A DNA stretch of 32,114 nucleotides, taken from positions 1 to 32,114 of the forward strand of contig ONWZ01000137.1 of assembly GCA_900321645.1 (NCBI GenBank), in the 5' to 3' direction. Below the pieces are notes generated by a model. That model was not told the origin of the DNA, did no database searches, and saw nothing but the letters and a program-made list of their open reading frames with translations. Numbering within the stretch: the first letter of the stretch is position 1; every line of letters begins with the position of its first letter. Of this stretch, positions 17,955 through 26,409 are shown piece by piece. The position numbers and the translations under genes were made by a program. This DNA comes from an uncultured Eubacteriales bacterium (GTDB lineage: Bacteria; Bacillota_I; Bacilli_A; RF39; UBA660).

Positions 17955-17979
17955 CAATATTGATTAAAAATCAATATTG
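17955..17979. repeat. Perfect 10-bp inverted repeat upstream of the slipin gene
   Basis: CAATATTGAT/ATCAATATTG around a 5-base loop lies between the GNAT gene and slipin. It lacks a T-run on either side, so it is not a standard terminator. On the minus strand its second arm falls between a possible TTGATT -35 and TAAACT -10, so it could be an operator, or a weak end for the upstream operon. Confidence 0.5.
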
Positions 17980-17983
17980 GTTA

Positions 17984-18466
17984 TTATATCTTTTTAATCA
18001 TATGATACATTCTGTTATGATATCCGTCTTTACTGTAAAAATTAAAGCCACGGTCATTATAACCAAAAACCTCTACGAAAACATATTCACAACCTTTTTC
18101 TTTAAAATAGGCTTCCATTTTATTCATAAGTTGTTTACCAATACCCTTACTTCTTACTTTTTCAGTGACAATTAATTCAGTTATTTCTCCTCTGTTAGGA
18201 CATTTATAATCTAAATAGTCATGTTCTTGATAAGGAAAAATGCAACCCATAATTAAACCAACTACCCTATCATTATCAATGGCTAGATAGCACTTACCAT
18301 TATTATTATTAACATCTGCAAGATCATATAAAGCCATCTTTTCACGATATTCGGGATGTACTCTATCTAATTCATCTTTATCAATTGAGACAAGATATTC
18401 TTCTAATTCAACAAGTAAATCTTTGACATCTTCAAGATATTTTTCTTCGTACTCTACTATTTGCAT
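17984..18466 (-). CDS. GNAT-family N-acetyltransferase
   Basis: The 160-residue protein has the GNAT fold signatures: an N-terminal helix pair (YLEDVKDLLVELEEYL), CYLAIDNDRVVGLIMGC (strands 2-3), GEITELIVTEKVRSKGIGKQLM (motif A with the acetyl-CoA pyrophosphate loop R-x-x-G-I-G) and FVEVFGYNDRGFNFYSKDGY (motif B). The substrate cannot be read; it resembles small-molecule acetyltransferases of the RimI-like group. It is the last gene of the Nudix-CYTH-Nudix-GNAT operon, starting one base after the upstream stop. Confidence 0.82.
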   Translation of the reverse strand: MQIVEYEEKYLEDVKDLLVELEEYLVSIDKDELDRVHPEYREKMALYDLADVNNNNGKCYLAIDNDRVVGLIMGCIFPYQEHDYLDYKCPNRGEITELIVTEKVRSKGIGKQLMNKMEAYFKEKGCEYVFVEVFGYNDRGFNFYSKDGYHNRMYHMIKKI

Positions 18467-18467
18467 A

Positions 18468-18959
18468 CTACTCCTTAATTATGTAATTATTAAATATATA
18501 AGCATGTGATTCTAGAAAAGAACCATTATCAATTAATTCAATTATTTCTTTTTTTGATAACCATAAGACTTTTTCGACTTCTTCCGTTTGCAACTTTAAT
18601 TTACTTATATCAATATTGATATTATCAATTAAATAAACATCAAATAAACAATATCTATCTGGATATTTAAAAGTCTTTATATGTTTGATTTTATCTTCAA
18701 TATTCGTTAACCCTAATTCTTCAGCTACTTCCCTAATAATTGTCGTATAACTATCTTCATTATGAATTACATGACCACCGGTACTTGTATAATTACCACC
18801 TTTTTCTGCAGATGATTTTTGAATTAAATAATTACCTTCAATATTCTTGATAAAGGCTACTGATAACATAATATTTTCACCTTCGTTAGGTACTTCTCCC
18901 CTAACAATTGTCTTATCTAATTTGTTGCCATAATTATCATATAAATCTAATAATTCCAT
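18468..18959 (-). CDS. Nudix hydrolase
   Basis: The 163-residue protein contains a complete Nudix box, GHVIHNE-x7-REVAEELG, at about residues 58-80, so it should hydrolyse a nucleoside diphosphate linked to another group, with Mg2+. The N-terminus (LLDLYDNYGNKLDKTIVRGE) resembles the IPP-isomerase/YfcD-like Nudix group in which the leading 'D..g......R' precedes the fold; the substrate remains open. It lies eight bases after the CYTH gene in the four-gene operon. Confidence 0.84.
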   Translation of the reverse strand: MELLDLYDNYGNKLDKTIVRGEVPNEGENIMLSVAFIKNIEGNYLIQKSSAEKGGNYTSTGGHVIHNEDSYTTIIREVAEELGLTNIEDKIKHIKTFKYPDRYCLFDVYLIDNINIDISKLKLQTEEVEKVLWLSKKEIIELIDNGSFLESHAYIFNNYIIKE

Positions 18960-18967
18960 ATTCCTCC

Positions 18968-19609
18968 TTAATTAAATTTATTATTTATTATAGGCATTTT
19001 TTTATCAAAAGTTACTTCTTTATAGCAATCAATATCTTGTTCATGGCACAATTCTTCATATTTATCATCCCAAGATAAACGATATGAAGTACCAATATCT
19101 AGTCCTAAACGATTAGTCCAATACTTGACAATTTCTTTTGGATCTTTGTCAATACTTTTATTTTCAATTTCTAAGCATATGCCAAAAGGATATTCATCAA
19201 CAGCTATTTCAATATCATTATTTTCAAAAATAGTACGATATCTTTCATAACTTTCAACAACTGTAAAATGCATAACATTTTCAATGATATAGATAAAATT
19301 ATCGACATCATTAGCATTAATTCTAACTTCTTTTTCAATTTCTTCGTTAACAATATCTTTAGTGGTATTTTTAGTTCTTTGTTTCCAACTTAGTTTACAT
19401 TTATTTGTTAAATCATTTTTAGATACTCTTAATCTAAATCTACCATCTATTTCTTTGGTATAAAAGTCATATCTTGGATCAGTATGATTATATTGAATTG
19501 TTTTTTCATATATTCTGCCATTACTATGTAATTCTGGTATTTCTTTTAATAAATCAATAATCTTAGATATTTCATTAGTATCATAATAAAATCTTACTTC
19601 ATATTCCAT
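18968..19609 (-). CDS. CYTH-domain protein (adenylate cyclase IV / thiamine triphosphatase-like)
   Basis: The 213-residue protein begins with EYEVRF, a variant of the CYTH signature ExExK, and keeps alternating acidic and basic residues of the triphosphate tunnel: RFRLRV, KLSWKQR, NEEIEKEV, ERYRTIF, IEIAVDEYPFGICLEIEN. This fold hydrolyses or cyclises triphosphate substrates (inorganic triphosphate, ThTP or ATP). The Lys of the classical ExExK is Arg here. The substrate is unknown. It sits between two Nudix genes, so the operon is a group of phosphate-hydrolysing or housecleaning enzymes. Confidence 0.75.
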   Translation of the reverse strand: MEYEVRFYYDTNEISKIIDLLKEIPELHSNGRIYEKTIQYNHTDPRYDFYTKEIDGRFRLRVSKNDLTNKCKLSWKQRTKNTTKDIVNEEIEKEVRINANDVDNFIYIIENVMHFTVVESYERYRTIFENNDIEIAVDEYPFGICLEIENKSIDKDPKEIVKYWTNRLGLDIGTSYRLSWDDKYEELCHEQDIDCYKEVTFDKKMPIINNKFN

Positions 19610-19627
19610 CTTTATCCCCCCATTATG

Positions 19628-20107
19628 TTAGTCTTTAATAATATAATGATTAAATGCTATTTCATCTTTAAGTAAAAGGTCTTTTAAATATGTTGGCTTT
19701 AAATTAACATCTTTTAGTTCATTTAAATCAAACCATTTAAAATTTAAATCAACTAGTGTACCCTCATCATTTTCGATGTGTGATAAATCGTTTATTTCAT
19801 TATCTTTAAAATCCATTAAATAATAATATGCTATTTCATGGATATGTTTATTATGTTTATTAGTAAAGAAATTCTCTATATTGCCTAAATACTTTTTAAT
19901 ATAGGTGTCTTTCATTGTTTCTTCCTTCATCTCTCTTATCATCGCTTCTTCGGTGGTTTCTCCTAATTCAACATGACCACCAGGTAAGCAAAAGAAACCA
20001 GCTTTATCCATTTCAACTAAGAGGATTTTATTATCTCTAATAATTACTCCGGATACTCTAAATTTAAAAGTATAGTGTTCATTTTTAATATCAATATGTT
20101 CTCTCAT
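19628..20107 (-). CDS. Nudix hydrolase (MutT-like)
   Basis: The start is the ATG at 20107, behind AAAGGTGA at suitable spacing; an in-frame GTG upstream lies inside that ribosome binding site. The 159-residue product has the Nudix box GHVELGE-x7-REMKEETM, in which the usual late Gly is Met. The early part (FRVSGVIIRDNKILLVEMDKAGFFCLPGG) is typical of MutT-like enzymes that act on nucleoside or sugar-nucleotide diphosphates. It is the first gene of the four-gene operon, with an extended -10 promoter just upstream. Confidence 0.84.
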   Translation of the reverse strand: MREHIDIKNEHYTFKFRVSGVIIRDNKILLVEMDKAGFFCLPGGHVELGETTEEAMIREMKEETMKDTYIKKYLGNIENFFTNKHNKHIHEIAYYYLMDFKDNEINDLSHIENDEGTLVDLNFKWFDLNELKDVNLKPTYLKDLLLKDEIAFNHYIIKD

Positions 20108-20128
20108 AAATATCACCTTTTTTCAATT

Positions 20129-20140
20129 ATTATTATATCA
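20129..20140 (-). promoter_or_regulatory. Extended -10 promoter of the Nudix-CYTH-Nudix-GNAT operon
   Basis: TGATATAAT (extended -10 TGnTATAAT) on the minus strand lies about 25-30 bases before the first Nudix start and directly after the DUF6273 terminator. The -35 (TTAGTA) is weak. Coordinates are approximate. Confidence 0.5.
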
Positions 20141-20141
20141 T

Positions 20142-20172
20142 AAAAAAGATTAAGTACTAACTTAATCTTTTT
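20142..20172 (-). terminator. Intrinsic terminator after the DUF6273 gene
   Basis: AAAAAGATTAAG/CTTAATCTTTTT forms a 12-bp stem with a 6-base loop, ending in six T on the minus strand and overlapping the stop codon. Confidence 0.85.
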
Positions 20173-20953
20173 ACTTTCTTCCTCTATTTGAAGTGGTTTC
20201 ACCATATATTTGCTTATATTCTTCAGTTGGTATAATTTCCTTTGAAAAAGTAGTATCTAAATAATACTTTATATCTGAATCTTCAAACTTGATTTCATTA
20301 TTTCCTTTTCTCTTGTCATAATACATATGGAATAGTATTTTTTGGGAAAGGGCAATATCATTCTTCTCATCTATTAACCATGTGATTGGCTCCACTTTTA
20401 ACCAATATGTTTGAAAGCGTTTAACTTCTTCATCAGTCGAAAGAAATTCTTTTGATCCGTTGGTGTCTCTAGATCTTTCAAAGCATACATATCGTTCACC
20501 CTGATATTCATATTCCACAAGGTCTATATATTGGTTATCATTATCTTTATATGTTTTACCAGTAGCGGTTAGAGCATTTTCTTCAAATAATCTATCCAAG
20601 GTGTTAGCAAGTTCTGGGCTAACAACAGTCTGTGGATATTCTCCCCATTCTGTTTCTTTAATACCAGCATGATTTACCTTTATTGGACCACACATTGATG
20701 CAATAGTAGAAAATCTTATAGCAGGTCTTACACCTCGGCCTCCAGCATCTACGTGAGATTCACCAATGCTACCGCTTTCAAATACAGTAGCAATATCATT
20801 TGGATAATACTCAGCATGTCCGGTATCAAAGTGATCACTAATATCCATAAGGCAAGTTGATGTCCACCACCAACCTTTGTTGATAGAATCTTTCTTGGTA
20901 GCAAAGCAGCCCATTACAATCGCATAATCAGTAATTTCACTTTCAAGTCCCAT
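20171..20953 (-). CDS. DUF6273-domain protein, probably 5'-truncated remnant
   Basis: The 260-residue frame ends with the DUF6273 pattern WLKVEPITWLIDEKND and ALSQKILF, and earlier has GWWWTSTC, GRGVRPAIRFS and WGEYPQTVV. Such domains are found in secreted or surface proteins of gut Firmicutes; their function is unknown. The only start available is the ATG at 20953, without a ribosome binding site. The same frame stays open upstream to the TAA of the sensor-kinase gene, and the codons there read LSKEQLQGEKALDIFKKMG, which continues the domain smoothly (family pattern 'l...aL.i.kk.G..a.iTDyAi..G'). No ATG, GTG or TTG exists in that extension. The gene has probably lost its 5' end and may be a pseudogene; a non-canonical start cannot be excluded. 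Confidence 0.6.
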   Translation of the reverse strand: MGLESEITDYAIVMGCFATKKDSINKGWWWTSTCLMDISDHFDTGHAEYYPNDIATVFESGSIGESHVDAGGRGVRPAIRFSTIASMCGPIKVNHAGIKETEWGEYPQTVVSPELANTLDRLFEENALTATGKTYKDNDNQYIDLVEYEYQGERYVCFERSRDTNGSKEFLSTDEEVKRFQTYWLKVEPITWLIDEKNDIALSQKILFHMYYDKRKGNNEIKFEDSDIKYYLDTTFSKEIIPTEEYKQIYGETTSNRGRK

Positions 20954-21047
20954 TTTTTTAAAAATATCTAATGCTTTTTCCCCTTGTAATTGTTCTTTTG
21001 ATAAAATTATAAAATGTAAATGTTTTGACGGTATTTTACAATTACCT

Positions 21048-21080
21048 AAAAAGAAGATAAATTATTTTTTATCTTCTTTT
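21048..21080 (-). terminator. Intrinsic terminator of the acyl-adenylate/sensor-kinase operon
   Basis: AAAAGAAGATAAA/TTTATCTTCTTTT forms a 13-bp stem around the kinase stop codon, followed by a short T-run. It cuts off the truncated DUF6273 frame from upstream transcription. Confidence 0.75.
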
Positions 21081-22843
21081 GTATATTTATCAATTTTAGC
21101 AAGTAATTCTTCTTTCTTTAATGGCTTTAGAATATAATCAGTAAAACCTAATTTTAGATACTCCTCATTGTATTCATAACTATTATCTTTAGTAAGAAAA
21201 ATTACTGGTGTATCAAAATTTCTAATTTCTTTGATTTTTTGCATTAATTCAATGCCACTGATTTGAGTTAGAGCTTCATCTAATAAGATTAAATCATATT
21301 TACCAATTTTAATCATATCAATGCATTCTTTACCAGTAGTGGCTAAATCTAATTTAATATTAGTACCCTTTAATAATTTTTCAATTATTTTAAGTCCTGA
21401 TTCAGAATCATCAACTGATAAGATAGATATATTTTCAAAAACGCTCTCATATTTAGATGCTTCGGTTTGTTCAGTTTCGGCAATCTTCTGGTCAAGAATA
21501 ACTTTAACTTTAGTACCTACCCCATAATCGGATGATATTAACATCGTACCATTCATAATCGTAATTAATTTATTAGCTTTAGATAGTGATTTATCATCTA
21601 CCTTAATCTTATTAATATCTTCACTCTTAATACCTGGACCAGAATCTTCGATTGTAAAAATTAATCTACAGATATCATTTTTAATAATCGTATTGACATT
21701 AAATTCAACATATCCACTACTTGTATATTTAGTACTATTACTTAAAATTGTATTTAATACTTCTTTTAGGTTAATACCGTCGCCATATAACATATCAGGT
21801 ATATCATGATCGATATTAGTTCTAAATTTTAATTCTTTATTCTTACAAATATCACTATAGACATTAACCATTTGTTTAATGATATTCTTAACGCTATACT
21901 TATTCTCATATGTCTTAAGATTGGATGCATCGATTGTTCCAACATCAAGAATATCATTTGTCATTGATGTGAATTCTGATGTTTTAGCTTTAATATCTCT
22001 AGCACTATCATGTATTTCATCAAGTTCTTTGCTTTCTAAAATGGCATCAGCATCATTATTAATCTTATCGGTTATGTTTCTAATTTCTTGTGTCATATTA
22101 TATACGAATAGCGTTTTTTCTTCATTGGCACTATCAGATATTTCTTTAGATCTATGAGCTTCTTCCAAAAGCCTCATATCTGGATTTTCTATTGTAAAAT
22201 ACATAAGAAATATAACTAGTGTTTCAATCGGTGTAGTTAATAGAATATGGGGATATATTTTTTGTACTACACCTGCAACCCCTGCTAATATAATGAAAAG
22301 AATTATTGGTGCATATTTGTTTATTTTAATATTTTTATATTTTCTTATAAGCACTATTATCCATATTGTCATTACTATTACTAACATAATAGCTAAGCAA
22401 TCAGTAGCTGCGCCATATGAATATACATATCTCTCATCTGAATAATATTTCATTGGCAAAGAACATACTATAATTGAACATATTACAAAGCCTATTAAAC
22501 AATAATTTTTAATCTTTTGATAGTACTTTTTAAGTTGCTTTTTATCTTCACTATCATTTTTGTATGATATAGCAAAAACATATATCGTATATATTGAAAT
22601 GAAAAGTAAATAATACACTAGCAACGACTTTGTAATTATGGTATTTAATATAGCTGGCATAATATCCATATGCGATACTGAATAAAAACAACATAATCCA
22701 ATAGTCAATCCTAGAACATTTAATACTAGCAAATATTTATATATTTCATTTTCAATGTTAGAAACACGGCTTCGTGAAAAATAGAAAAAATTTAATAATA
22801 CAATATATATTAAACTTGTTATTTGCAATAATATTAAACTCAT
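21062..22843 (-). CDS. Hybrid sensor histidine kinase/response regulator with altered phospho-acceptor site
   Basis: The 593-residue protein has about seven membrane helices in residues 1-215, then a HisKA-like helix, a HATPase_c domain and a C-terminal receiver. The ATPase keeps the N box (LNTILSNSTKYTSSGYVEF), G1 (IEDSGPGIKS) and G2 (YGVGTKVKV). The receiver keeps the acidic pair (SVDDSES), the phosphorylatable Asp (DLILLDEAL), the switch Thr (FLTKDN) and Lys (LKPL). In the H box, however, the usual SHE is TQE (VYNMTQEIRNIT, Gln at 252), so the canonical phospho-accepting His is missing. It starts 15 bases after the acyl-adenylating gene, with a good Shine-Dalgarno (GGGAGG). It may act as a pseudokinase or use another residue; the membrane signal is unknown. 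Confidence 0.85.
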   Translation of the reverse strand: MSLILLQITSLIYIVLLNFFYFSRSRVSNIENEIYKYLLVLNVLGLTIGLCCFYSVSHMDIMPAILNTIITKSLLVYYLLFISIYTIYVFAISYKNDSEDKKQLKKYYQKIKNYCLIGFVICSIIVCSLPMKYYSDERYVYSYGAATDCLAIMLVIVMTIWIIVLIRKYKNIKINKYAPIILFIILAGVAGVVQKIYPHILLTTPIETLVIFLMYFTIENPDMRLLEEAHRSKEISDSANEEKTLFVYNMTQEIRNITDKINNDADAILESKELDEIHDSARDIKAKTSEFTSMTNDILDVGTIDASNLKTYENKYSVKNIIKQMVNVYSDICKNKELKFRTNIDHDIPDMLYGDGINLKEVLNTILSNSTKYTSSGYVEFNVNTIIKNDICRLIFTIEDSGPGIKSEDINKIKVDDKSLSKANKLITIMNGTMLISSDYGVGTKVKVILDQKIAETEQTEASKYESVFENISILSVDDSESGLKIIEKLLKGTNIKLDLATTGKECIDMIKIGKYDLILLDEALTQISGIELMQKIKEIRNFDTPVIFLTKDNSYEYNEEYLKLGFTDYILKPLKKEELLAKIDKYTKEDKK

Positions 22844-22858
22844 ATTATTCCTCCCTTT

Positions 22859-24664
22859 TTATTTTTTTTTATTAAAAATGTTTTTTATTCTTGCTTTTGG
22901 CTTTGTATTATTTTTTATATCATAATACATTTTTTCTAATGCTTGTAAATCTGGCTTTTTAGTTGATGTTTCTGGAATGCTTTCAACAAAATATATTTTA
23001 CTTGGAACCATATATTCAGGAACACCTCGTAAACAATGCTCAAAAATTATTTCTTCTGTTTTCTTATTCTCCGGTAGATCTTTTACCACAACAAATGCTA
23101 TTGCTGTGTTTACCACTGATTCACTTGGGACGGTAATTACTTCACACTTGTTAATTCCAGGTATTTCAGCGATACATCTTTTTGTCCTTTCAGGAATAAT
23201 TTTAGTAGGATTACCCTTTGAATCTAATGTCAAAACAACCCTTCTAATTCTACCATCAAGAAATATTTCACCTTTTTCATTAATATGAAGTAAATCTTCT
23301 GTATTGTACCAAGTGACACCGTTTTCATCTTTCACTAAATTATGGTTAGTTGCTGCCTCATTGCCATAGTAACCATCCATTCTAGCTGCAGAATACAGAT
23401 ATCCTACACCTGTTTCGTTCGCTTTAAGTGGTACTCCTGTTTCGACATCAAGTATCTTAATCATATTACCAACGCATGGTATTCCAACACTTCCAATTGT
23501 TGGATTGTCATAGTATCCATAAGAAAACGATCCAAGCAATTCACTTGCTCCATAACCTTGTTCTACGTGTGCCGTGCCACCATTTTTATGTATATAATCA
23601 TCTGCCTTTATTTTTATGTCACCCTGTAGAGCATCTCCACCAGTAACAATTATTTTCCACTTTGAACAATCTATCGGTTTGTCTTGTTCAATTGCTGTTT
23701 TTATGTATGGTGGTATGGTTAGCCAGTGATTAAATTTGTATAGTTCATTCCTTTTTGCAATATCTTTAGGATTAAATAATGGATCTAATGCTAATGTTAC
23801 GCCTAGGCTCAATGGTTCATGAATCATATTCAATAAACAATAATATATCCATAATGGAAAGGTAGTAAGCATTATATCATCTTCTGCAAAGCGTCCAATT
23901 TCTGTCATTCCCATTATTTGAATCATGGCATCTATTCTTTCCCAACTGGCGGCACATGCTTTACATGTTCCTGTTGAACCACTAGTATATGCAATTGTAG
24001 CCATTTTATTAGGAACAAATTCACAAGCTTCAACTACCCTCGAACTATTTCTTCCAATTTTCAACAATTGTTCAAAATTCATTAGTTCACGACCGTCGAA
24101 TTCTTTTTTGTTTATTCCCTTTAATTTTTCAATGAGTTCAAACTTTAGTTTATCGCCATTGAATCCCATTGGTATTGCATCTGTTAGAGAGGTAGTTATT
24201 ATTCTCTCAACTCCGCATTCTCTTAACATGTCGCGAGTTTTTTTGTTGCAAAACAAGTCATTTGCTATATAGTATTTTGATTCTATGTGACTTATTTCTC
24301 TTCTAATCTCATTGGCGTTACTAGCACCATTTATCATATGCATTATAGCGCCTATTTTATCCAAGGCATATAATGATACGATGGCATATGGAGTTGATAA
24401 TAGGCTCATAGCGACAACATCGTTATATCCAATTCCAATTTCTTGAAATCCTTTAGCGGCAATATCTACCAAACTTAATAGTTGTCGATATGTTATAGCA
24501 TTACCAAAATATAGTATTGCTACACTATCAGGTTTTTTTTCGGCAATACTTTTAAATCTATTATATAATGTTTCATATTCTAAAATTTTTTCTATTTCGC
24601 CAGGTTTGTCTATTTTTAACACCTTTTCTCTTAAATTAATTAATTCTTCCTTTGTCAGTTTCAT
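22859..24664 (-). CDS. ANL-superfamily acyl/aryl-adenylating enzyme (AMP-binding)
   Basis: The 601-residue protein is an adenylate-forming enzyme of the acyl-CoA synthetase/NRPS A-domain group. The phosphate loop is AYTSGSTGTCKA (226-237), with Cys and Ala where PKG is usual. GYGASELLG is motif A5, NTEDLLHINEKGEIFLDGRIRR covers A7-A8 (TGD altered to TED), and SIPETSTKKPDLQAL carries the A10 Lys. It should therefore activate a carboxylic acid as its AMP ester; a carrier protein or CoA partner is not in the window. The start is the ATG at 24664 behind GGGGGA. It is the first gene of an operon with the hybrid sensor kinase. Substrate not predictable by eye. Confidence 0.82.
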   Translation of the reverse strand: MKLTKEELINLREKVLKIDKPGEIEKILEYETLYNRFKSIAEKKPDSVAILYFGNAITYRQLLSLVDIAAKGFQEIGIGYNDVVAMSLLSTPYAIVSLYALDKIGAIMHMINGASNANEIRREISHIESKYYIANDLFCNKKTRDMLRECGVERIITTSLTDAIPMGFNGDKLKFELIEKLKGINKKEFDGRELMNFEQLLKIGRNSSRVVEACEFVPNKMATIAYTSGSTGTCKACAASWERIDAMIQIMGMTEIGRFAEDDIMLTTFPLWIYYCLLNMIHEPLSLGVTLALDPLFNPKDIAKRNELYKFNHWLTIPPYIKTAIEQDKPIDCSKWKIIVTGGDALQGDIKIKADDYIHKNGGTAHVEQGYGASELLGSFSYGYYDNPTIGSVGIPCVGNMIKILDVETGVPLKANETGVGYLYSAARMDGYYGNEAATNHNLVKDENGVTWYNTEDLLHINEKGEIFLDGRIRRVVLTLDSKGNPTKIIPERTKRCIAEIPGINKCEVITVPSESVVNTAIAFVVVKDLPENKKTEEIIFEHCLRGVPEYMVPSKIYFVESIPETSTKKPDLQALEKMYYDIKNNTKPKARIKNIFNKKK

Positions 24665-24679
24665 TAAAATTCCCCCATA

Positions 24680-24715
24680 ACATACGTAATCTACGTTTCA
24701 TATTAATTATAACAC
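24680..24715 (-). promoter_or_regulatory. Putative promoter and palindrome upstream of the acyl-adenylating gene
   Basis: An extended -10 (TGTTATAAT) on the minus strand is followed by the perfect palindrome ACGTA-n3-TACGT between the -10 and the start codon, a possible operator. The -35 is weak, and coordinates are approximate. Confidence 0.4.
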
Positions 24716-24726
24716 ATATAAATAAA

Positions 24727-24754
24727 GAAAAAAAGAATAAAATCAATTATTCTT
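24727..24754 (-). terminator. Intrinsic terminator of metG
   Basis: AAGAATAA/TTATTCTT with a 6-base loop followed by seven T on the minus strand, overlapping the metG stop codon. This marks the end of the long operon that includes the YcaO cassette. Confidence 0.8.
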
Positions 24755-26390
24755 ATTTATTTTTTATTTTTTTGTATGTGTTTTCTTCATCTAATCTACT
24801 ATATAGCATTGATGAATTATTAATTTTATAGTCACCTTTAATTACTTCTTCTTTCCATGTATATGTTGGTAACGTTAACATATCTTTGATTCTTTTTGAA
24901 CAATTTGGTAAGACAGGCTCAACTAAATTGGCTAGATTAGCAATCATATATATACATGTATAGGTTGTATCATTAAAACTGGCTAAATCATTTTTAACTT
25001 GAATCCATGGTTCACGACTATCATAATATTTATTAGCTAAACTAATATATTCAATTATTTGTGTTGTGGCATTTCTTATTTCGCCTCTTTCAAAATATTC
25101 ACCAACTATTTTGAAAGTTTTTTGGGTAATATCAATTATTCTTTTATCAATGTTTGCTTCTTTGATGATACCATCAAATCTTTTATTGATAAATGAGAGA
25201 TTTCTATTTACAAAATTGCCTAACATTCCCACTAAATATTTATTATGTGTTTGAATTATATCTTCAATAGAACAACTTATATCATTGGTTTCAGGTCCTT
25301 TAAGTGAGAAATAGAACCTTATGGTATCACTATCAAATTTTTCCAATAATTCATTAATTGTTATTAGATTACCTTTAGATTTACTCATTTTTTCTTGATT
25401 TAGGTTTACGTAGGCAGAAGAAATTATGTAATCTGGCAAGCGATAATTGTTTTTAATGGCCATTATTAAAGCTGGATAGATAGTTGTATGAAAAGGGATA
25501 TTATCTTTACCATGAACATAATATGTTATGAGGTTTTCATTTTCATTTGACATATATTTGTCAAAATCGATGCCTCTTTCTTCAGCTACTTTTTGGCCTA
25601 CTGATAAATAGCCTAAAACAGCTTCAATCCACACATAGATTCTTTTATCGTCATAGCCATCTACGGGTACTGGAACTCCCCATTCCAATTGTCTAGTTGC
25701 AGCTCTATCTACTAGCCCAGTATTAATATATTTTTGTGCTTCACCAATAGCGTTTTTACGCCATTTATTTTTATTATCATCGATTAATTGCTGAAGCAAT
25801 TCAGTAAATTCTGGCAATTTAAAATATAGGTGTTTATTCTTTCTCAAGGCTGTTGTATTGCCACATTCTTTACAATGTTTATCTAATACTTCACTACTAT
25901 CTAATGATGAACCACAACTATCACATTGATCGCCGGTACTTTTTTTACCACAGTGTGGACATGTTCCTTCAATTTCTCTATCCGATAAAAATTTATGGCA
26001 TTTTTCACAGTAATCTTGTAATTCTTCTCTTTCATAGATATACCCGTTTTCAACCATTTTTTTGAATTGTTTCATAACATACTGTTTGTGATGGTTATCC
26101 ATAGTAGCAGCATATTCATCATACTTAAAATTTGAAGCAGTGAACGTTTTAACAAATTCATTATGATAATATTCGGCTATTTCTTGTGGGCTTTTATGTT
26201 CCTTTTTGGCTCTCTCAGTTATTGGTGTACCATGGCAGTCTGATCCTGATACATAAATGACATTATCGCCTTTACCGCGGTAATATCTAGCAATGATATC
26301 TCCCGGCAATAAGGCAGCAAAATGTCCAACATGTAAATAATAATTGGCATATGGCCAAGCGCCACCAATAAATACGTCTTTTTTATTCAT
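24753..26390 (-). CDS. metG: Methionyl-tRNA synthetase
   Basis: MetRS charges initiator and elongator tRNA-Met. The 545-residue product has the class I signature HVGH (in YANYYLHVGHF) and KMSKS (LNQEKMSKSKGN). The connective domain has two zinc knuckles, visible as four CxxC pairs (CEKC, CPHC, CDSC, CKEC) at about residues 128-176. The C-terminal EMAP/tRNA-binding domain found in Bacillus MetG is absent. It starts only 19 bases after the stop of the small cysteine-protease-like gene, with a GGGGGAG ribosome binding site and no promoter, T-box or S-box of its own. It therefore appears to be transcribed with the YcaO cassette. Whether the genome has a second metG is unknown; it may simply be the housekeeping copy or a self-protection copy. 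Confidence 0.95.
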   Translation of the reverse strand: MNKKDVFIGGAWPYANYYLHVGHFAALLPGDIIARYYRGKGDNVIYVSGSDCHGTPITERAKKEHKSPQEIAEYYHNEFVKTFTASNFKYDEYAATMDNHHKQYVMKQFKKMVENGYIYEREELQDYCEKCHKFLSDREIEGTCPHCGKKSTGDQCDSCGSSLDSSEVLDKHCKECGNTTALRKNKHLYFKLPEFTELLQQLIDDNKNKWRKNAIGEAQKYINTGLVDRAATRQLEWGVPVPVDGYDDKRIYVWIEAVLGYLSVGQKVAEERGIDFDKYMSNENENLITYYVHGKDNIPFHTTIYPALIMAIKNNYRLPDYIISSAYVNLNQEKMSKSKGNLITINELLEKFDSDTIRFYFSLKGPETNDISCSIEDIIQTHNKYLVGMLGNFVNRNLSFINKRFDGIIKEANIDKRIIDITQKTFKIVGEYFERGEIRNATTQIIEYISLANKYYDSREPWIQVKNDLASFNDTTYTCIYMIANLANLVEPVLPNCSKRIKDMLTLPTYTWKEEVIKGDYKINNSSMLYSRLDEENTYKKIKNK

Positions 26391-26409
26391 TTTCTCCCCC
26401 TGTTAAGTT

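Noticed and set aside
17955..17979. Perfect inverted repeat before slipin as a terminator
   Set aside because: No T-run on either strand after the stem; kept only as a repeat or possible operator.
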